From Maratus speciosus (lineage: Eukaryota; Arthropoda; Arachnida; Araneae; Salticidae), in contig OZ010795.1 in NCBI GenBank assembly GCA_963932465.1, positions 525,331,451 to 525,395,450 of the forward strand: DNA of 64,000 nucleotides, given 5' to 3'. The notes beneath the pieces were generated by a model. It did not search any database. It saw only the letters and a list, made by a program, of their open reading frames with translations, and was not told the DNA's origin. Each line of letters starts with the position of its first letter. The first letter of the stretch is position 1. Shown piece by piece: positions 56,021 through 64,000 of this stretch. Both the position numbers and the translations under genes were made by a program.

Positions 56021-56059
56021 ACATCACTAAAACGCAGTTAAAGGAATAGTGTTTCATAA

Positions 56060-56250
56060 ATAGTAGGGATAATGTAGGATATTCCATTTTCGTTTTGATC
56101 GCGTGGTCAAAGTAAAAACTTCTAGCGTAAAGAAGGGACGGCCCCGTGGACGTGTAATATAAATCCCCGCTAGCCAATGAAAAAGTTCATGAGCCAAAGC
56201 AGTAGTATCTTCCCTTCTTATCGGTTATAAATTCCTTGGGTAAATTACCA
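56060..56250. other. Locally GC-richer patch with a TATAAAT string
   Basis: GGGACGGCCCCGTGGACGTG followed by TAATATAAATCCCCGCTAGC. It could be a promoter remnant. No open frame or element end supports a gene. Confidence 0.25.
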
Positions 56251-56309
56251 GATTGCCAGAAAAAATTGCCAGATTGACCAGAGTGCTATTGAGATTAGAA
56301 TACCGACAT

Positions 56310-56998
56310 TTATAATAGGCGTCTGTACACACCATCACCTAATCGAGTTTACAGCTGAAATTTTAGGATTAGTTAAAAGTAGATTCGGAAGCCCAGTGGT
56401 GTAGTGGTCAGCACGCCTGTTTGCCGCACCGCAGGTCGAGAGTTCGACTCCCGACTGGGCAAGGTTCACTCAGCCTTTCATCCCTTCGGGGTCGATAAAA
56501 TGAGTACCAAGCTTGCTTGGGAACTAAACACAGAGGGTCTCACGTTAGGTTGACAACCTGGCTGGGACGCATGCTGCATAGCACCTCGGGGCCCAGGGTC
56601 AAGAAAACAGAGATGGGCACTGTCGGCCCTGATCCTTCATGGATTGTATAGCCACAGAGTTTAGTTTAGTAGGAAAACTAGATTAGCATATTTAAATGCA
56701 AACAGGTCTGTTAAGTCATATCTTGGTAGAAACCACCTGAAGACCTAATTTTAGTGTTTAACTGATAGGTTTATTATTGTATTTTCCAGCATCGAAAAGT
56801 TTGGAAACATGGAGGAATGGGTGCAGGAAAACACAATGGAAAATCCACGAATTAACCCGTAAAATCGGGTCTGTAGGTGGTTTCCACAAAGATATGACTT
56901 GACAGACCAGTTACATTTCAGTACGCTAATCGATATTTAACTAATCCTAAAATTTCAGCCGTCAGCTCGATGAGGTAATGATCTGTGCAGACGCCTCC
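56310..56998. mobile_element. Foldback/MITE interrupted by a SINE
   Basis: The left arm (GGCGTCTGTACACACCATCA, then CTGAAATTTTAGGATTAGTT) is matched inverted at about 56940-56998. After the SINE the left arm continues (GATTAGCATATTTAAATGCA, GGTCTGTTAAGTCATATCTT, GAAACCACCTGAAGACC). Its inverse is at 56860-56935. Removing the SINE makes the palindrome continuous. Target duplication not resolved. Confidence 0.8.
56386..56673 (+). mobile_element. tRNA-derived SINE, ~288 bp
   Basis: The head is a tRNA-like sequence from 56391: GCCCAGTGGTGTAGTGG with an A box, and GAGTTCGACTCCC with a B box, closing with GGGC that pairs with the 5' GCCC. Next comes CCTTCGGGGTCGATAAAATG, which I recognise as a conserved central block of several invertebrate SINE families. 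It is flanked by an 11-bp duplication with one mismatch (AAAAGTAGATT 56375-56385; AAAACTAGATT 56674-56684). An RNA polymerase III promoter is therefore present. It would depend on a LINE for movement. Confidence 0.85.
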
Positions 56999-56999
56999 C

Positions 57000-58440
57000 G
57001 GTCTTTAATAAAATTTGTTTTAAGGAAGTAAAAGATAGAAAGATGGACAGATAAACTGAAAGATTTGCCTTATTAAGATTTTTGTAAAAGCATATAAAAA
57101 TTCATTCAGCTTGAAATCATTAACACATTTATAACTCAGTCTAATTTTCTGTAATCGGGTTTCGGCGACCAACATATCTTATCTATAACTATAATCTTTC
57201 TTTTACAGATTTAAAATTAACAATAAATTAACAGTAAGTAGGCTCATAATGCAATATAATAACATTAGCAGCGGACTTCGGACGCCGCATCTGTCGCACA
57301 TCGTTAAAGATAGTTTATTAGTTACACATTTCATTTAATTAAAAGGAGATTTTTAAACTTTCATATGGAATTAGGATATTTTTCCACTATAGGGACCTTG
57401 GCATTTTTTAAAAATCTTGGCGCAATTCGGATTTCAGAAACTGAGATATGTTGCCAAATGATATAAACAACTACAAAAACAAACCTGATGACCTTTTATG
57501 TTATTTATATGTATTTATATACATATAAACATTTTATTTATACATGTATAAAATATTATTTTTTATATACAGATTATTTATGTTGATATATAAAAATAAA
57601 TAAACGGGTTCCTTACATTAAATAAATTGCATACATATGGAAAAAATTGCTTGTGTATATGACACAGTAAATAGGTTGCCAGAAAATACGTTATTATCAA
57701 ATTTCTTTTCTCGTCAAGGCTATTTTCTGTATTCACCAAGGCTACTATATCGGAATCGTACCGAATTGCGGTTATATTTTGTTAAGTGTTTTATTGTTTT
57801 AATATCGTAAATATATCATAACCTATACTGATTAAAATTTTTAGGTATATTCATTTTTTCTATTTAACAAACATCTTTGGAAAAGCATATATATAAAATG
57901 TTATTCTGCTTGAAGTCACGTGCCGCCTTCAAAGCTCTGTAATCGAGTTTTGGCGACCAACATTGGCACAATTGAATGCGTAGGAACTGTTTACGGCCAA
58001 ATGAACACCCCCTGTATGAAGGGTTTAGAGGTGGAAATTCTGTGTTTTCAGATTTTTCTGGTTAATTGTGCTACAAACCCAACTTACTTGTGAAATTTCA
58101 TGATTCTACGACTTTTAGAAGTACCTTAGTTGATGCGAAGTGAGTCAGTGACAAAAAAGCGCTTTTTCGGAATTTAATATTTCGAAAACTACTAAATATA
58201 GAAACATGAAATCGTGGAACCTTACATCAGTTTGACCATACGAACATGTGTATAAAAGAAAAATTTCTATATCTCTCCCTAAAACGACGTTATGAGGGGG
58301 TGAAAAGTATGCCGAAATGGTTCAGGAAAAGGTAGCTTACGGCTTGTGCGAACTTGGCGGACTCACTGACGTGCTCCCAGATATGTGTAATGAACTTGAT
58401 CCATATTTATAAAGTATGTGGATTATTTAGACGTTTATAA
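57000..58440. other. Unassigned sequence with a short repeated string
   Basis: CTGTAATCGGGTTTCGGCGACCAACAT-type sequence occurs near 57151 and again near 57939 (CTGTAATCGAGTTTTGGCG). The block 57930-58370 is less AT-rich and may be an unclassified repeat. No protein recognised. Confidence 0.4.
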
Positions 58441-58451
58441 CTCTTAAATGC

Positions 58452-58454
58452 AAG

Positions 58455-58485
<31 letters not shown>

Positions 58486-58494
58486 TTTTTCTTT
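58452..58494. repeat. Poly-T tract
   Basis: About 43 bp of T with two C interruptions. A separate poly-A run lies at 58884-58913. Confidence 0.95.
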
Positions 58495-58499
58495 AGATG

Positions 58500-58885
58500 T
58501 TAAATAGTAGACTATTTTCCAAATTTCTAACTAATTCCCTGATCATCTGCGAAAGCTTAAAAATGATTATGGAAACAAAATTTAATAATACTCTATATTA
58601 ATTCAATTTGTTTTTCAATTTTTATATTTCACTATGTGATGACAATGTGCAAACAATGACGATAAATGCGTTACGTTATTTTGCATTTTAAGAAAGTATA
58701 TTATCTCTCTTAAATATACCCAAATCCCGATAAAGCATATAAAGAGATCATATTAATAAATCCATGAAAAAAATCCAAATATTCCCTTTTTTTCTGTTCC
58801 AGAACATATAGCGGCAACGTCTTATGTATTTTCCAGGTACAGTTAAAATCTTAATGGTTAGCAACAACCGCAATACATAACTATG

Positions 58886-58917
<32 letters not shown>

Positions 58918-59320
58918 ATCTTCTAAAAATTCAGAAAATGTGTCAATAATATATTAATTGCTTCCTTATTTAAGTCAAATATTGACTAAATATTAACTGC
59001 ATTTACAGATTCTACTTTAAAATAGCTATCTTGCTTTTTAGGAAGGAACATGCAATTTCAACTAAAGAAAGATTATCCCGCTTTATGGAAGGATGATTTT
59101 TTAGAAATTTTATCCAAATAATCTATTTACATTTATTTTAAAAGTATGAAGGCATGTGAAAGTTGTTATTGTTTTTTAAACCACAATTAAAACCCATGAA
59201 ATTATTATTCGTGAAAATATTTGTTAGGGGGACGAGGGATTTTTTATTTTTTGTCAATTTAACTTTAAACAGTATTCAAGGGTACATTATATGTATTATG
59301 GTATACATTTATCACACAAA
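58500..59320. other. AT-rich sequence, nothing recognised
   Basis: No supported feature apart from the poly-A at 58884-58913. Confidence 0.4.
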
Positions 59321-59323
59321 AAA

Positions 59324-59327
<4 letters not shown>

Positions 59328-59368
<41 letters not shown>

Positions 59369-59387
59369 GTTTTTTTTGGGGGGGGAG
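59328..59387. repeat. (TA)n, (TTG)n and poly-T/poly-G tracts
   Basis: A compound microsatellite. The open frame spanning 59163-59414 runs through it and is not a gene. Confidence 0.92.
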
Positions 59388-59417
59388 AGGGGTGAAAAAA
59401 GGAAATTTCCGTAACAT

Positions 59418-59757
59418 TTTAGAACTTTTCAAAATGTCCCATGCGAACAGAATATCAATGAAAATCCAAATACTTTTTATACAATTTTGGTTTATGTATA
59501 TAAATAAAACAGTGCATCAAAATTTATATATTTAAATATAAAGGTAAAAACAGAATATATATATTCTAATTTTTTTGAAATTTTAAGCCTCAAAATTCCA
59601 AAAAAAATTGAAAATATATTTTTTTCTTATTTGTATATTGAAATATATAACATACGATGCGCAGTTTCATTTATATATATAAACCAAACTTGTGTAAACA
59701 ATTTTGAGTTTTCATTGATATTCTGTTCGCCTGGTGTATTTTGAAAAGTTCTAAAGC
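59418..59757. mobile_element. Foldback MITE, ~340 bp
   Basis: TTTTAGAACTTTTCAAAAT then GCGAACAGAATATCAATGAA on the left, inverted at 59720-59757. Arms of about 105 bp with moderate divergence, AT-rich centre. Borders approximate. Confidence 0.75.
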
Positions 59758-59779
59758 GTTTTTTTTTTTTCATTACGCA

Positions 59780-60339
59780 AATCAAAATAATTTTTTATTT
59801 AGTGTTTTTGTTAATTAAAAAAGTTCATAGAGTTACATTTTCATTTCGTTATTCCCGATGTTATTAAAATATTTTGAACTCGCTTTTATCGAAAAATAAG
59901 TTACTTACATGATGATACTTTTATAAAAATCACATTTAATTAAAATTTCATAATACAGAATAGACATTTGCAAATTTAAATGTTAACAAAATCCATAAAG
60001 TATCACTAAAGTTATTTAAAGGTTGTTGTTTATCTGGTTCCTTTTATTGTTTTTCAATGTATGTCTATAAATAAATAACTTTTATTTATTTCTTTTTATT
60101 ATTATTTCATTTGCTTGATTTGCTTGGAGATACATTAATTGATTTCAGATTTTTAGTTAAATTTCTAAATTTTGTTTGTCTATTCCAATGTATATAAATT
60201 CTTAATATTTCTTTAATCTTTATATAAATTTAGTTTTTATTAGATCTTCATTTTCAAACATTTGGCTTTGTTATGCTAACGTAAAAAAATCTCTGTATCA
60301 TCATGATCATCTGACATTTTTTTTATGCGTACGCGGTTG

Positions 60340-60379
<40 letters not shown>

Positions 60380-60460
60380 CAAATTCATAAATAGTACAAA
60401 TTTCCAGAACTAATATTATAGGTTAATTGTTTACTATTACAGTAGAATATTTTACACACA
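59780..60460. other. AT-rich sequence with a (TA)n tract
   Basis: Only a (TA)n run at about 60342-60375 stands out. Confidence 0.5.
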
Positions 60461-60466
60461 TATTTT

Positions 60467-60625
60467 TCATGCTTTATAAAAAGGTAAACTTTCGTGATTG
60501 TTAAATACAAATTTCCGTGCTTTATAAAAACAAATATTTGTGCTTATAACAAACAAACTTTCGCGCATTATAAATTTTAAACTTTCTTCATGATTTATGA
60601 AAAACAAAAACAAATTTTCCAGCCT
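60467..60625. repeat. Degenerate ~35-bp minisatellite
   Basis: Four to five units of the form CGTGCTTTATAAAAACAAAC-TTT, each altered: about 60467, 60510, 60540, 60570 and 60590. Confidence 0.6.
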
Positions 60626-61370
60626 TTCAAAAAGCAAGCCATGAATAGAAACAAGACGTCATTTTGATCTCAAAAACAAACTGTCAGGCAAAATTTTCCA
60701 AAACAAAAGTTATTTCATAAAAAATAACTGAGGAAATGAAGTGGGTTCCATCCGTTTTCTCTTTAATACATAAATTAGATTTAAATCTCTTAAAGAAAAA
60801 AAAAATCTGCCACTTTTATAAGTATATAGATGAAACTCTTACATCAAAGAATTGAAGATGTAATTTTGCGAACATTTTTTTGCTTTAAGAAAAATCAGAA
60901 TTTTTTAAAATAAAATACTAAAGAATAATAACAAAACGGAGTTTTTTTTAACAGACTCAGCATTTAAAATAAGACGATTTAACTGTTTTTTCCACTTTCG
61001 TGGAAGAATAATACGTTTGTTTTGTTTTTGTACTTATAAAAAGAAGTAAATCAAGGATTTAGCGTGCGTTTTCAAACAATCTTTTGTTTCTTTGAGAATA
61101 ATTCTAATAAATAAAGCATTATAAAGAATTCAACAGCCTGTTTAATTGAATTATCCATAAGGGTTTAAAAAAATCCCGAGGATTAAATATCAGAATAATA
61201 CTTTAGTATGATCTTAACTTTTAAACCTTTTTCTTTTTTTCAGACTACTTGTAAAAGAAGACCTCAAAATTAGATATTTTTGAAATAGTAAAAAATCTGG
61301 TTGACTGTTTTTAAATAATGGAATAATTATCTTCTATCTTGCCAAAATATCTTCTATCATTAATGTGATT
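60626..61370. other. AT-rich sequence, nothing recognised
   Basis: No supported feature. Confidence 0.4.
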
Positions 61371-61378
61371 TTTTTTAA

Positions 61379-61480
61379 AATAATTATATTTTAGTTATTT
61401 TTATAATTTAATTTTCAGATTTCTTTTTGTTAATAATTATAGTTTAGTTATTTTTCTAATTTAATTTTCAGATTTTTTTT
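61379..61480. repeat. Tandem duplication of ~52 bp
   Basis: AATAATTATATTTTAGTTAT ... TTAATTTTCAGATTT occurs at about 61379 and again at about 61431 with two or three differences. Confidence 0.8.
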
Positions 61481-61574
61481 ATTTAATTGATGATGATTAA
61501 AAATCGATGAGTTAAAAACGGAAATTATATACATTGACCAACGGTAAAATAGTCAAATACTGAAATGCTGAAAA

Positions 61575-62060
61575 ATGGATAGAAATACATTAAAATCATC
61601 AAACAATACTTTATTTCACATAAATACCATCAGTGAAATAGAAAATTCCCACTAAATTACTTTGGTTATTTCTGTATGCATTGTTGTACCATATATGCTT
61701 ATCTTTGAAAGGGAAAGTTATTGTCATGATCTTTGAAATATATTTCTGCTGAAGCAAAATAACAATACGTTATTTATCATCATATATAATTACTTTCATT
61801 TCATGGTTGGATTAATTTTCTTGATTAAAAATTAAGAAAATTATCTTCCTAAACTTCTTTTCTGCTATTGGAATTTTCAAAACTTCTCTTGAAACAATTG
61901 CTTGCTAAGATTATGTCCATTAATGGAACACCGAATGAATTAATGTATAGTGACTGTATTTTGATTTAATATTTATAAAGTTCAATTTAATAAAACTGAA
62001 GGTTTGTCATGGGATTTCAGTGCGACAAAATTTCTAATTAACCTTCTTTTTTATGGAATA
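61575..62060. repeat. Segmental duplicate copy C (distant)
   Basis: A diverged match to the middle of copies A and B: a TCTTTGAAATA block, AACAATACGTTATTTATCA, ATAATTACTTTCATTTCA, a TTGGAATTTTCAAAAC block and AATTGCTTGC. Then TGTATTTTGATTTAAT-like and ACTGAAGGTTTGTCATG-like blocks follow in the same order. About 44-46 kb from the other copies, same orientation. Confidence 0.65.
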
Positions 62061-64000
62061 CTTTGATGATTGTATATGAAAAGTTTTAAATAAATATACC
62101 TCGCCGGATGTTAGATCAATTTCATATGCTTTGTTTATTCTTACTTTGATGCCCTTTACATTGTTTATTGAAATCAAAATATAAAACTTAACGACAAATA
62201 TTTACTTTATGATTAGAAATTGAAATAAGCAATTTTTATTTTGAGCGGGGAAGTAATTCATTATAATAATATATATTTTTTAATGAGACGAAAGAGTCAA
62301 GGGATTTTTAGAAACCTTTTATTGTTTTAAAGTACTATACTATTCACTCCACTGGAAGGACATTTTTTCTTAAATATTCTTTAATTTTACATTTATATTT
62401 GCAGTATTTTAATAAAAATATTACATTTTTGCACTCTTTTATTTAAACGAACTCGTTTTTTGTATGTAAAAATGTAATATTGTAATCGATTTTTCGTATT
62501 TTTTTAAATATCGTAGAATTCAAAAAATATATGTTCACAGGTGTGATGAATATTATGTTAAATATAGCGGTAACCGTGGGGATTCGCTTTTGACTGTGCC
62601 ATTTATTTGGGCGGGTGTTTTGCTGTGCTAAAATTAGTTAAATGTTTGAGTTGTAATATGGTCATGGTGGTTTTCTTGCTGGGTATGTCTTTGATTTAAA
62701 TTGTTACATTTTTTTCATGTTGTTCGTTGTTGCGGATATTGCATTGATAAGTAATTTTTTTAATTCAATTCAAAATTTGCAATTCAATTTTTAGCTTATT
62801 TCTCGATTCTACTACAGAAATGGACTATGTTTTTTCTTATATATGTATTTCATGTACCCTTGAAAAATGTGAAATGCTATATAAGCTCTCGGCTTCATCC
62901 ATCCATTTGATCTATTGTTTGTTTACGATACGTCTTTTAATGGTTCAACAATATTTCGCTGGTTATTTGTATCTTTTGTCTTTAATAGGATACTTTATCA
63001 AAATTTGGTAGTTTTCCATATGTTTTATATGGATTAATCGTCCGTAATGCGCTAATGAATTAGCGGTATTGTGCTTGATTCTGTATTACTAGTTAAAGGT
63101 TCCATCTTTATTTTGTTATTAATTGTAGCTAAATTTATTCATTTAATTTTATTAATTGGAAATAGATGATGATTTGTAATTATATAAAGGTTATATATAT
63201 ATAGTACAGCATTTCTCTTTAATTGTTTTTTATTATATCCTTAATATAAAGTTGTCTAGCAACATATATATAGATTACAAAGAAAAGCATGTCCGTGAGT
63301 AACATTGACGACATTCTGACGGTAGCAAAAATCGATCAATAAATGTTTCATTTACTGCAAATTTTCTTATAATCTACAAAACGTACAATTCAAATTTTTG
63401 CACAATCGAATAGAAAAAAAAATGTTCTTTAGACTGCAATTTGTTAGAAAACGTAAGCTTAATTTTCTCTTTTAACTATTGTTCTTAAAATTATTTTCAT
63501 CCGTGAAATTTTTAAAAATGTCGTACAGCTCGGTCACAAAAGTTTAACCCAATTGCTTTTAAAACAATATAAAAACATATCAGTATTTGTTTCCAGCTGC
63601 TATACCATAAGAAAAATAAAACCTCATCAATAAATAAATAAAATAATAAAATAATATAAATAAAAGACGAACATAGAAGTTATGTAATCGAATTACGCAT
63701 GTCCGCTGAAATTATAAAAAATCAAAAATTCTGCTGTAACTAGTGAAATCAATGGCGATTTCTTGCGTTATTAAATATTGACAAGGAGCTAATGCAAAAT
63801 TATATATATTTTAACATATTTCAAAATTTTATTTCAATATCTGTTAAATATGTTTCATATAAAAACACTTTTTGATGTTATTAAAGGGCAAGTTAAAAAC
63901 ATAAAATTCTTTTCTGTTGCTAATGTGAAACTAAGAAAATATTTTAAATATACAAAATCTATTGAGAGATCTTAATTTTAAAACAATGCTCTTTTCCTGT
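62061..64000. other. AT-rich sequence, nothing recognised
   Basis: No gene supported. A small perfect hairpin (CGCTAATGAATTAGCG, 63050-63065) and short TA-rich runs are the only structure. Open frames such as 62820-63011 show no motif. Confidence 0.45.

Noticed and set aside
62820..63011. 63-codon plus-strand frame as a membrane peptide gene
   Set aside because: The hydrophobic composition is expected from AT-rich sequence; no signal or family resemblance beyond that.

Overview
This is a repeat-dominated, very AT-rich stretch of an animal nuclear genome. No host protein-coding gene could be supported anywhere in the 64 kb. Every recognisable protein comes from a transposable element. The families (BEL/Pao, hAT-like, Tc1/mariner, Helitron, Penelope-like, pogo/Tigger-like, tRNA-derived SINE) and their protein sequences fit an arthropod. 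My best guess is a spider, because the hAT-like and mariner proteins resemble ones I recall from spider genomes. That is inference, not a search result.

Layout. 0.9-6.1 kb: a decayed plus-strand BEL/Pao element (RNase H, integrase, 3' LTR). It is broken by a complete 2.5-kb hAT-like element with an 8-bp target duplication, and by a 208-bp hairpin insert with a tRNA-like core. 6-15.5 kb: mostly unassigned AT-rich sequence with a few inverted and tandem repeats. 15.5-20 kb: locally duplicated non-coding sequence with a distant third copy near 61.7 kb. 20.2-23.7 kb and 37.0-39.3 kb: two Helitrons whose interiors are arrays of ~300-bp repeats. 25.5-28.5 kb: a mariner element (DD41D spacing) with unusually long (~0.8 kb) inverted repeats and a decayed transposase. 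28.5-34.0 kb: a reverse-transcriptase element arranged as a head-to-head palindrome, split by a second hAT-like element. 35.9-37.0 kb: a Penelope-like fragment cut by the second Helitron. 40.1-41.7 kb: a Tigger-like element without transposase. 43.9-50.4 kb: a nest in which a small mariner-like MITE holds a MITE with a 9-bp target duplication plus a very young BEL/Pao element. 50.6-60 kb: MITEs, foldback elements, a SINE inside a foldback, and microsatellites. 60-64 kb: little except tandem repeats and the third duplicate.

How the parts relate. The nesting gives relative ages: BEL-1 is older than its hAT-like insert; the palindromic RT element is older than hAT-like 2; the Penelope fragment predates Helitron 2; the MITE at 43.9 kb predates both of its inserts. 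The youngest event visible is BEL-2 (45-50 kb). Its 592-bp LTRs differ at one position that I can see. Its 1269-codon ORF is open, yet three in-frame gaps remove the reverse-transcriptase, RNase H and integrase catalytic cores. It must therefore have moved with enzymes from another element. Two full hAT-like elements and a third end share a 17-bp subterminal motif, a candidate transposase-binding site.
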